21,105 nt of DNA from CAYSBK01 sp964429265 (lineage in GTDB: Bacteria > Planctomycetota > Phycisphaerae > Sedimentisphaerales > Anaerobacaceae). Under the pieces are notes generated by a model. It made no database searches and was not told the DNA's origin. It worked only from the letters and a program-made list of their open reading frames with translations. The position numbers and the translations under genes are program-made. The stretch lies in NCBI GenBank assembly GCA_964429265.1, contig CAYSBK010000025.1:1-21105 (forward strand), in the 5' to 3' direction. Shown here piece by piece: positions 15,446-21,105 of the stretch. How positions within the stretch are numbered: the stretch's first letter is position 1; the number at the start of each line of letters is the position of its first letter.

Positions 15446-15474
15446 TTGCTGCAGCCCGTTGCCGGCTCTATGAT
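15446..15474 (+). promoter_or_regulatory. Candidate promoter of the GH32 gene
   Basis: TTGCTG (15446-15451), 17 nt, TATGAT (15469-15474) on the plus strand, about 70 nt upstream of the GH32 start. The spacing is ideal; the hexamers are fair matches. Confidence 0.45.
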
Positions 15475-15544
15475 AGGCACGCATTTGAGCCTGGCAGTAC
15501 CAAAACGAACTTGATGGCTGATACGCAGAAGGAGCAACACCACA

Positions 15545-17044
15545 ATGTCACTGCAAATCTGGAACTCGGGCGGTCGAAACCATCTCAGCAGGCGTCAATT
15601 CCTGGCCGGTGCGGGCCTTGCGGCGCTGTCGACAGCGGCAGGTTCATTGCGAGCCGCCTCGAAGGCAACCGCCCGGGCCTCGTCGACCGGCCCGACAACG
15701 AAGCTTTACCACGAGAAATACCGCCCGCAATTTCATTTCACGCCGCGTCGGAACTGGACCAACGACCCGAACGGGCTGGTCTATTACAAGGGCGAATATC
15801 ACCTGTTTTTCCAGCACAACCCGTTCGGCAACAAGTGGGGCAATATGACCTGGGGCCACGCCGTCAGCACCGACCTGCTGCACTGGACCCAGCTTGCCCA
15901 CGCCATTGAGCCCGACGAACTTGGGACCATATTCAGCGGCTCGGCCGTGGTCGATTGGAAGAACACCTCCGGGTTCCAAAGCGGCGATGAGAACGTCCTG
16001 ATTGCATTTTATACCTCGGCGGGTGCCCACGCGCCGAAGAAACGCCCGTTCACCCAGAGCATCGCCTACAGCAACGACCGCGGCAGGACCTGGACGAAGT
16101 ACAAGAATAACCCCGTCATCGGCCACATAAGAGGTGGAAATCGCGACCCCAAGGTTATCTGGCACGAGCCTACCCAGAGCTGGATTATGGCGTTGTATCT
16201 CAGCAAAGACGACTTTGCGTTGCTTCGGTCGACCGATTGCAAGAGCTGGAAGCTGCTTCAGGAGCTGAAGCTGCCGGACAGCAGCGAGTGCCCCGACTTT
16301 TTTGAATTGCCCGTTGATGGCAACCCGGACAATACTCGCTGGGTATTCTGGGGCGCCGACGGCAGGTACCTGCTCGGCAGTTTCGACGGGCGAACGTTCA
16401 CACCCGAGAGCGGGCCTTTCGAGTCGCGGCAAGGCAATTTCTACGCCGCACAAACCTACAGCGACATACCGCCTGACGACGGCAGGCGAATCCAGATTGC
16501 GTGGATGGCGGGCGGGAAGTTTCCCGGAATGCCTTTCAACCAACAGATGTCGATTCCGTGCGAACTGAGCCTGCGGACGGTAGATGAGGGGATTCGCCTC
16601 TGCAGGGTGCCGGTGCGGGAGATAAAGAACCTGCGCACCGGCTACCACACGTGGCGGCAGCTGACCCTGAAACCGGGCGACAATCCGCTGTCTGAAATAA
16701 CAGGTGAGTTGTTTGAAATCGAATGCGAGTTCGGCCTCGGCGATGCATCGAGCGTGGGGCTGGTTGTTCGCGGTACGCCGGTGCTCTATGATGTTGCCGG
16801 CGGTCGCCTTAGTTGCAGAGACGAAGACATCAAGGTCAAACCCGTCGGCGGGCGTATCAGGCTGCACATTCTGGTTGATCGTACCAGCATCGAAATATTC
16901 CCCAATGAGGGCAGCCTTTGCCTGTTTCGGTGTTTTCCGCTGGACAGCGACAACCGTTGCCTGGAGGTATTTGCCACCGGCGGCAGCGCCAAGGTCCACA
17001 CGCTGAACGTCTGGCCGCTGAAATCAATTTGGGCTGACGCTTGA
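15545..17044 (+). CDS. GH32 fructan hydrolase, Tat-exported
   Basis: The 499-aa protein begins with a Tat signal (LSRRQFLAGAGLAALSTAAGS), so it is probably folded before export or lipid-free anchored in the envelope. The GH32 five-blade propeller spans about 60-350. The nucleophile is D74 in RRNWTNDPNGLVYYKGEYHLFFQ, the transition-state motif is R200-D201-P202 in GGNRDPKVIW, and the acid/base is E248 in SSECPDFFELP. A beta-sandwich follows at about 360-495. Enzymes with this set release fructose from levan, inulin or sucrose; the levanase/inulinase-like QxxF-type motifs fit an exo-acting fructanase, but specificity is not decided. AAGGAG lies about 11 nt before the ATG. The glycerate kinase gene follows within 33 nt, so the two are probably cotranscribed and could form part of a fructose/glycerate use route. 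Confidence 0.92.
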   Translation: MSLQIWNSGGRNHLSRRQFLAGAGLAALSTAAGSLRAASKATARASSTGPTTKLYHEKYRPQFHFTPRRNWTNDPNGLVYYKGEYHLFFQHNPFGNKWGNMTWGHAVSTDLLHWTQLAHAIEPDELGTIFSGSAVVDWKNTSGFQSGDENVLIAFYTSAGAHAPKKRPFTQSIAYSNDRGRTWTKYKNNPVIGHIRGGNRDPKVIWHEPTQSWIMALYLSKDDFALLRSTDCKSWKLLQELKLPDSSECPDFFELPVDGNPDNTRWVFWGADGRYLLGSFDGRTFTPESGPFESRQGNFYAAQTYSDIPPDDGRRIQIAWMAGGKFPGMPFNQQMSIPCELSLRTVDEGIRLCRVPVREIKNLRTGYHTWRQLTLKPGDNPLSEITGELFEIECEFGLGDASSVGLVVRGTPVLYDVAGGRLSCRDEDIKVKPVGGRIRLHILVDRTSIEIFPNEGSLCLFRCFPLDSDNRCLEVFATGGSAKVHTLNVWPLKSIWADA

Positions 17045-17076
17045 AGCTGCCCACGCCGGGGGCAACGCAGGCAGTT

Positions 17077-18192
17077 ATGAAGATTGTGGTCGCGATGGAC
17101 ACGTTCAAGGGCACTATCGCCGCGGAGCGGGCCTGTCTGATCGTGGCGGAGGTGCTGGGGGAATTGCTGCCGGCTGCCAGTATCTCAGTGGTGCCGATGG
17201 CCGACGGCGGCGAGGGTACTATTGATGCAATGCTGGCGGCCAGGAACGGCCGGCGTATAACGCAGACCGTTACGGGGCCCCTGCCGCAGATGCGTGTCCA
17301 GGCCGATTACGCCTGGTTTGATGATGACAAGACGGCGGTCGTGGAGATGGCCCGGGCAAGCGGCCTGCAACTGCTCTCGCCTGAACAGTACAACCCTCTT
17401 GAGACCACGACCCGCGGTACGGGCGAGCTTCTGGCCGAGGCTGCCCGACGCGGGGCGAGGCGAATCCTGCTGGCCGTGGGCGGCAGCGCCACGGTTGACG
17501 GCGGTATCGGTGCTGCGGCGGTACTGGGGTGGCGATTCCTCGATGAGCACGGCAAACAGGTGAGGTTATCCGGCGGTGGCCTTGAGGCTATTGCCGAAAT
17601 CGTGGCACCGGCCGGTCTCGAATTGCCCGCCGTCGAGGTCCTCTGCGACGTCAATAATCGGCTTTGCGGCCCTGAGGGTGCGGCCCGGGTCTTTGCTCCG
17701 CAAAAAGGGGCGTCGCAGCAAATGGTGGAGCGGTTGGAACACGGCCTGGAGCACCTTGCGGGCCTGGTCCTGTCGCGGCTCGGCAGGGACATCGACATAC
17801 CTGGTGCCGGGGCGGCAGGCGGGCTGGCGGCAGGAGCCGTTGCATTTATGGACGCGACGCTGACCTGCGGTGTCGAGACCGTGATAGAGTTTGTCGGTTT
17901 GCGCGATGAGTTGGCCGGCGCCGACTGGGTCATAACCGGCGAAGGCAGCTTCGACCGCCAGAGTCTGTACGGCAAGGTCGTCTGGGGTGTAACAAGGGCG
18001 GCGATCCGTGCAGGGGCGAAAGTCGGGGTAATCGCAGGCCGGGTGAAACTTGCCCCCAACGAATATTCCGCAGCAGGCATTCAGGCCGCCGTTGCTTGTA
18101 GCCCCACGGACACCATACCTGACGATCCGGCCGAAAGAGAGATGTTGCTGGCTCAGGCAGCGGCGAGATTTGCAAGCCAGCACCTGCTTTGA
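17077..18192 (+). CDS. Glycerate kinase (GlxK/GarK family)
   Basis: The 371-aa protein matches the type-2 glycerate kinase family (about 370-380 aa): MKIVVAMDTFKGTIAAERA at the start, PMADGGEGTIDAM (about 40-52), LAVGGSATVDGGIGAAA (about 132-148), LCDVNNRLCGPEGAARVFAPQKGA and VITGEGSFDRQSLYGKV (about 285-301). It phosphorylates D-glycerate with ATP to 2- or 3-phosphoglycerate, feeding lower glycolysis. The ATG at 17077 gives the family's usual N-terminus and has CAGG about 8 nt upstream; an in-frame TTG at 17041, overlapping the GH32 stop, would add 12 residues that relatives lack. It is the second gene of the GH32 pair. Confidence 0.92.
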   Translation: MKIVVAMDTFKGTIAAERACLIVAEVLGELLPAASISVVPMADGGEGTIDAMLAARNGRRITQTVTGPLPQMRVQADYAWFDDDKTAVVEMARASGLQLLSPEQYNPLETTTRGTGELLAEAARRGARRILLAVGGSATVDGGIGAAAVLGWRFLDEHGKQVRLSGGGLEAIAEIVAPAGLELPAVEVLCDVNNRLCGPEGAARVFAPQKGASQQMVERLEHGLEHLAGLVLSRLGRDIDIPGAGAAGGLAAGAVAFMDATLTCGVETVIEFVGLRDELAGADWVITGEGSFDRQSLYGKVVWGVTRAAIRAGAKVGVIAGRVKLAPNEYSAAGIQAAVACSPTDTIPDDPAEREMLLAQAAARFASQHLL

Positions 18193-18250
18193 ACCATTGG
18201 TGCAGCATCGGCCATCCTTGACGGACCCGTCCTGTGGACCGCCTCGGCGC

Positions 18251-18310
18251 ATAAGAAAAAGGCGGTCGGACTTGCGGAGGGAGAGGGAGGAATGTCGCCC
18301 GACCACCCTT
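18251..18310 (-). ncRNA. Candidate small RNA, copy 2: C/U-rich loop in a terminator hairpin
   Basis: It has the same design as the copy at 15259-15325. On the minus strand the stem GGTCGG/CCGACC (18299-18304 with 18264-18269), the inner GCG/CGC stem and a 19-nt loop at 18277-18295 are followed by GCC and TTTTT (18256-18260). Apart from ACA at its 5' end, the loop is entirely C and U (TTCCTCCCTCTCCCTC). AAGU is bulged on the 3' side, as in copy 1. The predicted RNA runs from about 18310 to about 18251, roughly 60 nt. It lies between the convergent ends of the glycerate kinase and TIGR04137 genes, with no gene directly downstream on its strand, so it is unlikely to be a leader. It may also act as the terminator of the TIGR04137 transcript, whose stop lies about 170 nt upstream. 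The loop sequence and stem are conserved between copies, while the loop length differs. Confidence 0.75.
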
Positions 18311-18316
18311 AGTATT

Positions 18317-18344
18317 ATTATACCCGCTGAATAGAAAATGTCAA
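18317..18344 (-). promoter_or_regulatory. Near-consensus sigma-70 promoter of small RNA copy 2
   Basis: TTGACA (18339-18344), 16 nt, TATAAT (18317-18322), read on the minus strand. Both hexamers are perfect. The -10 to hairpin distance is 12 nt, against 11 nt in copy 1. Confidence 0.8.
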
Positions 18345-18480
18345 GCACAGGACCGCGGCATTTTGACGATTTCCCCTGCCCCGGGTGTGTTCCGGAAGTC
18401 GCGCAATAACCGACTCCAGGCGCCTGCCCCCTGAGCATCCAGCAGATGCGCAACACCACCCCCGCAGACGTGTCGTTTCG

Positions 18481-18735
18481 TTAACCGCCCTGCTGCTGGT
18501 CCTGTGGACCCTGTGCTTCCGTGGCGGCCTCAGGTGTGGCCTGGGCGGCGGCGGCTTCACCGCTTTTTCGCCCGGCGTGACTCTTGCGATGCGCAACCTT
18601 GGCAAGCCCGTATACCGAGTCACCTTCGCTCCATCGTTCTTCGTCTTTAAGCTGCTGTATGCGCTCGGCGCGCGTCAATACGTTGCGGTGCCTTGTCAGG
18701 GCGCCATGAACTTTCAGCGAACGATCCAGCGACAT
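18481..18735 (-). CDS. Small basic protein of the TIGR04137 type with low-complexity tail
   Basis: The 84-aa protein starts MSLDRSLKVHGALTRHRNVLTRAERIQQLKDEERW and continues SVYGLAKVAHRK. This is the signature of the small basic protein family shared by Planctomycetes, Verrucomicrobia and Chlamydiae, whose function I do not know with certainty; a link to the ribosome has been suggested. The usual family core is about 55-60 residues. Here a tail of about 26 residues rich in A, E, Q, P and G follows. GAGGAG 7 nt before the ATG is a strong ribosome-binding site. It starts 11 nt after the SPOR-like gene's stop, so the two are surely cotranscribed. The tail could be an unusual extension, but the frame stays open without strain. 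Confidence 0.85.
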   Translation of the reverse strand: MSLDRSLKVHGALTRHRNVLTRAERIQQLKDEERWSEGDSVYGLAKVAHRKSHAGRKSGEAAAAQATPEAATEAQGPQDQQQGG

Positions 18736-18746
18736 CTATCACTCCT

Positions 18747-19490
18747 CTATCGGTCAATCTTCATACCGTACGCGTCACTGAAGTAACGCGGTCCGAATGT
18801 CTCGTAGCCGGGCGGCGCCTTTGACTTGTAGAGCGCACCAACCCGGACGATTCTCTTTTTTGCCTCGTAGCCGTCGGTCCCCGGCTTATCGGGGTTATCG
18901 TATCGGTTTTTCGTTACCAATAAGTACACCGTTCTGTTGCCCACGGTACGATCAATTATTTCCGTCTCTATACCGTATTCTCGAAAGTGCTGCCGAACAG
19001 GCTCCAGGTCCCGGCGCCGGTGATACTGCTGGATAACGATTACATTATCACCACCCGACACCAGCATCGGCGTCGCAGCAGCTTCAGCCGGCTGTTCACT
19101 GACTCCGGCGGTTTCCGGCTGGCCGGTGCCGGCTGACCCGGTTGCCGGGGGCTGGGGTGGCAACACCCCCGCGGGCCGCTGTGTCTCATAACTCCACTGG
19201 CCCAGCCGGTAAAATGCAAGCACCACCAGCACCAATCCCAGCACTATCGCCACGGCCAGCTGGTACGGCAGCGACAACTCGATTCTGCCGGCATTGAACT
19301 GAACCAACCGCGGCTGCCTCGGCCAGCTGGTCTGCGTGGCTTCGGCCGGCTCTGCAGGGCCTTCGGGAGGCTGTTCTTCCTCAGGGCTTTTGCCGGCGGC
19401 TGGCTGCGAGGTCAGACGCCTCAGGCCCTGCTTGCGCTGAGTCTGGCTTATGACTTCGTAGAGCGCCTTTTTTCTGCGAATCCGTGCCAT
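18747..19490 (-). CDS. Bitopic membrane protein with SPOR-like domain
   Basis: The 247-aa protein begins MARIRRKKALYEVISQTQRK, a cytoplasmic N-terminal tag that I associate with planctomycete membrane proteins. After a P/E-rich linker comes one membrane helix at about 75-95 (QLAVAIVLGLVLVVLAFY), then a P/A/G-rich linker and a C-terminal SPOR-like region at about 148-200 (VIVIQQYHRRRDLEPVRQHFREYGIETEII...TVYLLVTKNRY). SPOR domains bind glycan strands stripped of peptides, often at division sites; in Planctomycetes the role is uncertain. The frame is open another 83 codons upstream, but the ATG at 19490 gives the family's N-terminus and leaves room for the promoter at 19592-19620. The C-terminal end is family-like (YFSDAYGMKID). 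Confidence 0.78.
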   Translation of the reverse strand: MARIRRKKALYEVISQTQRKQGLRRLTSQPAAGKSPEEEQPPEGPAEPAEATQTSWPRQPRLVQFNAGRIELSLPYQLAVAIVLGLVLVVLAFYRLGQWSYETQRPAGVLPPQPPATGSAGTGQPETAGVSEQPAEAAATPMLVSGGDNVIVIQQYHRRRDLEPVRQHFREYGIETEIIDRTVGNRTVYLLVTKNRYDNPDKPGTDGYEAKKRIVRVGALYKSKAPPGYETFGPRYFSDAYGMKIDR

Positions 19491-19564
19491 TATCACAACC
19501 GAGATTCGTCGCCAGGGCTTCTGTCGACCAGACCCGGCAAGGCTGCTGCCTTGGCGTCCTGCCG

Positions 19565-19590
19565 CGTAACCAAGCAAAACCGTAACCAAG
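19565..19590. repeat. Direct repeat in the SPOR-gene leader
   Basis: CGTAACCAAG occurs twice exactly, at 19565-19574 and 19581-19590, 16 bp apart start to start. It covers the predicted transcription start and early leader of the SPOR-like gene, where an operator would be expected. Confidence 0.5.
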
Positions 19591-19591
19591 T

Positions 19592-19620
19592 AATTTACGG
19601 ACGATAGCTTGTGATTGCAA
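19592..19620 (-). promoter_or_regulatory. Candidate promoter of the SPOR/TIGR04137 operon
   Basis: TTGCAA (19615-19620), 17 nt, TAAATT (19592-19597), read on the minus strand. It would start transcription near 19585, giving a leader of about 95 nt. The stretch 19621-19830 contains no gene I can see; it holds an AACCC...GGGTT imperfect hairpin (19723-19745), a CGGCCC/GGGCCG hairpin near 19753-19770 and an AACCGGTTTTTTTT tract (19691-19704). Confidence 0.5.
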
Positions 19621-19830
19621 CGAAAAAAACGGTGTGGGCGGCTTTTTCTTTTCGGGTCCGGGCTGGCGGCCACGGCGTTCCGCGGCCCAAAACCGGTTTT
19701 TTTTGCCCCGGCCGGTGTTCCTAACCCTTTGTTTATCAAGGGGTTATGACACGGCGGCCCTTCAGGGGGCCGGTTGAGACCATTTTTGCTTGACGCGTGA
19801 TGCGTTTTTCTAACGGGGGCGCACGCGCTG

Positions 19831-20790
19831 CTAAGACAGCTTGAGGTGGCAAAGCACGGTCAGGGCCCACAACAGCTCTTTCTTTGGGACGACCCTTGTT
19901 TCGTACTTCTCGTTGATGGGTATCAGGTGCACGGCATCCTCGGTGGTTCTTATGAGTTTGCATGTCACGCCTATCTGCCCGGCCAGGTGTGCAATGGCCA
20001 CCTGCCCGTCAGCGGCCCGGACCGAGGTGCTGACAACAACGACATCGTCGTCGTTGATTCGCGGTGACATACTGTCGCCGTCTATTCTCAGTGCAAAGCT
20101 ATCCGGAAACAGCCGGCGAATATCCTCACAATCGACGAACTCCACTATTTCGTGCTCCCCTTCGCCGGCGATTTGCACGAGACCGGCCCGGCGACTTCGC
20201 AGGCCCTTGAGCAAGCCGCGAGCCTGGAGGTCGACGGTGATGCTTGCCTGGTCTGAACTAACGGGGGACCTGCCAACGTGTTTTTCCACCAGTTCATCCA
20301 GCTCTACCACTGCCCGTTGAGGTTCCGGCAACGGCTGGTCGTGCCAGAAATGGACTATCCCCGCCGCCGTCCTGCCGAGCACAGGTATCCAGCCGGACAT
20401 TGGGGCCTGTTGCCGGGCCGGTTGCGTCGCCGCAGTTTTGCACCCCTGCGCCTCGGCAAGAAGGTCCACAAAGGCAGCGACCGCCTCAGCCGTTTCGGGT
20501 CTTTGCTCCAGCAGAGCCGATAGCCTGCCGAAAAGCGAAGCGTGCGGGCCGGCGCAGCCCTCGCGCTCGGCCGGGCTACCCGTAACCAGCCAGTTCAGGT
20601 CTGCACCGGTTACCTGGCAGATGCGCACCAGAATCTCCACGGGTGGAACCCTGTCGGCCTCGTAGTAGTTGTACGTCGAAGCACTGATTCCCAGAGCACG
20701 GGCAAACTCACTCTTGCCGCGAGGTCCCGCAAATTGCTCACGCAGCAGCCGAATTCGCTCGATTATCCTCTGTTCGTCAAAAATATTCAC
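19831..20790 (-). CDS. LexA/CI-type repressor: HTH plus S24 self-cleavage domain
   Basis: The protein is 319 aa from GTG 20790. An XRE-type helix-turn-helix spans about 9-70 (KSEFARALGISASTYNYYEADRVPPVEILVRICQ), then a linker, then an S24 domain at about 130-319. The self-cleavage apparatus looks intact: Ala143-Gly144 in GRTAAGIVHF as cleavage site, S240 in RIDGDSMSPRINDDDVVVV as nucleophile and K278 in GVTCKLIRTTED as general base. It likely represses genes until an activated co-protease or another signal triggers cleavage. The region between the cleavage site and the serine (about 95 residues) is longer than in LexA and may add a function. Start choice: the frame is open to GTG 20856, but the promoter's +1 falls at about that base, so the GTG at 20790 (NIFDEQRIIERI) is more likely. 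It is divergent from a small basic protein gene. Confidence 0.85.
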   Translation of the reverse strand: MNIFDEQRIIERIRLLREQFAGPRGKSEFARALGISASTYNYYEADRVPPVEILVRICQVTGADLNWLVTGSPAEREGCAGPHASLFGRLSALLEQRPETAEAVAAFVDLLAEAQGCKTAATQPARQQAPMSGWIPVLGRTAAGIVHFWHDQPLPEPQRAVVELDELVEKHVGRSPVSSDQASITVDLQARGLLKGLRSRRAGLVQIAGEGEHEIVEFVDCEDIRRLFPDSFALRIDGDSMSPRINDDDVVVVSTSVRAADGQVAIAHLAGQIGVTCKLIRTTEDAVHLIPINEKYETRVVPKKELLWALTVLCHLKLS

Positions 20791-20862
20791 GTTTGCGAAA
20801 AATATCCTTGCACTCGCCGCGAACGCGTAGATAATCACCAAAAAATCGTTATGCACTTAGCA

Positions 20863-20891
20863 ATTTTAGGGACGAATGTCAATCCTGTCAA
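20863..20891 (-). promoter_or_regulatory. Strong sigma-70 promoter of the S24 repressor
   Basis: TTGACA (20886-20891), 17 nt, TAAAAT (20863-20868), read on the minus strand. Transcription should begin near 20856. Downstream, the plus strand carries AAAAATAT twice around 20778-20810, which could be operator half-sites for self-repression. Confidence 0.75.
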
Positions 20892-20907
20892 GGTAATTGG
20901 GACAAAA

Positions 20908-21063
20908 ATGGCTCAGACGAAACGACACAAAAAGTCAGCACGCCCCGGTACAAAGGCCCAATCCCACCCCAGACGGGCCCAGGCGGTGGAGTATCTCGAA
21001 AGCCTGATAGAGCTGCACCGGCTGCAGGGTACCCTGTTGAACAGACTGCGGAAGCAATTGTAG
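20908..21063 (+). CDS. Small basic hypothetical protein
   Basis: The 51-aa protein starts MAQTKRHKKSARPGTKAQSHPRR and continues with a leucine-rich amphipathic helix (AVEYLESLIELHRLQGTLLNRLRKQ). A basic arm plus helix could bind nucleic acid, but I do not recognise the family. A GGGA lies about 10 nt before the ATG. It is divergent from the S24 repressor, with only 16 nt between its ATG and the repressor's -35 element, so repressor binding could affect both. A longer reading from further left would run through the promoter and is unlikely. Confidence 0.55.
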   Translation: MAQTKRHKKSARPGTKAQSHPRRAQAVEYLESLIELHRLQGTLLNRLRKQL

Positions 21064-21105
21064 CGGGCAGGCACGGCTGAGGGGAGAGGCTGCGGGCAGG
21101 CTCGG

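Noticed and set aside
15644..16999. Long open frame on the minus strand opposite the GH32 gene.
   Set aside because: The GH32 catalytic motifs lie on the plus strand; the antisense frame has no recognisable domain or ribosome-binding site.
18277..18310. Plus-strand GGGAGGA immediately followed by ATG and a short frame MSPDHP.
   Set aside because: The purine tract touches the ATG with no spacing and the frame stops after six codons; copy 1 lacks the ATG. The minus-strand RNA gene explains the purines better.
19723..19745. AACCCTTTG...CAAGGGGTT imperfect hairpin as a terminator or attachment site.
   Set aside because: No U-tract on either strand and no integrase or tRNA nearby.
1..21105. CRISPR arrays, insertion sequences, tRNA or rRNA genes.
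   Set aside because: No regularly spaced repeat arrays, transposase-like protein, terminal repeats or cloverleaf sequence were seen by eye.

Overview
The window is about 21 kb of GC-rich bacterial chromosome, dense with genes on both strands. It probably comes from the Planctomycetota, plausibly a Phycisphaerae-like lineage. Three things point there: a TIGR04137-type small basic protein that starts MSLDRSLK and contains HRNVLTRAERI, a zinc-finger anti-sigma factor fused to a large LolA-like domain, and an SPOR-type membrane protein that starts MARIRRKKALYEV. This is inferred from protein families. No rRNA or tRNA gene was seen.

Left part (1-7501). A plus-strand zf-HC2 anti-sigma-type membrane protein ends at a strong intrinsic terminator. 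Facing it is a tightly spaced minus-strand run of five genes with gaps of 21-31 nt. In transcription order these are an 88-aa CGGGLC-motif protein, two tandem FGE-like/Asp-box sialidase-like fusion proteins (secreted, and lipoprotein), a DJ-1/PfpI protein and a single-domain response regulator.

Middle (7502-15191). Divergent from that run is a plus-strand operon: a soluble histidine kinase and two paralogous CNNM/CorC-type membrane proteins with overlapping stop/start codons. Then come a basic secreted protein, an S13 D-Ala-D-Ala carboxypeptidase (PBP4 type), a small GspC/PilP-like membrane protein (all minus), a STAS-domain protein (plus) and an aspartate-aminotransferase-like PLP enzyme (minus).

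Right part (15192-21105). A Tat-exported GH32 fructan hydrolase and a glycerate kinase form a plus-strand pair. Then come the minus-strand SPOR-like protein and TIGR04137 protein, a LexA/CI-type S24 repressor with a near-consensus promoter, and a divergent 51-aa basic protein.

The most interesting signal is non-coding. Two copies of the same element flank the GH32/glycerate-kinase pair, at about 15259-15359 and 18251-18344. On the minus strand each has TTGACA/T, exactly 16 nt, TATAAT, then about 12 nt later a GGTCGG...CCGACC stem with an inner GCG/CGC stem. The loop is purely C/U-rich and repeats anti-Shine-Dalgarno-like UCCUCC/CCUCC, and a U-tract follows. I read these as two genes of one undescribed small-RNA family of about 60-65 nt, each nearly all terminator hairpin, probably acting on GGAGG ribosome-binding sites. 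Both elements were read directly from the sequence; the function is inference.
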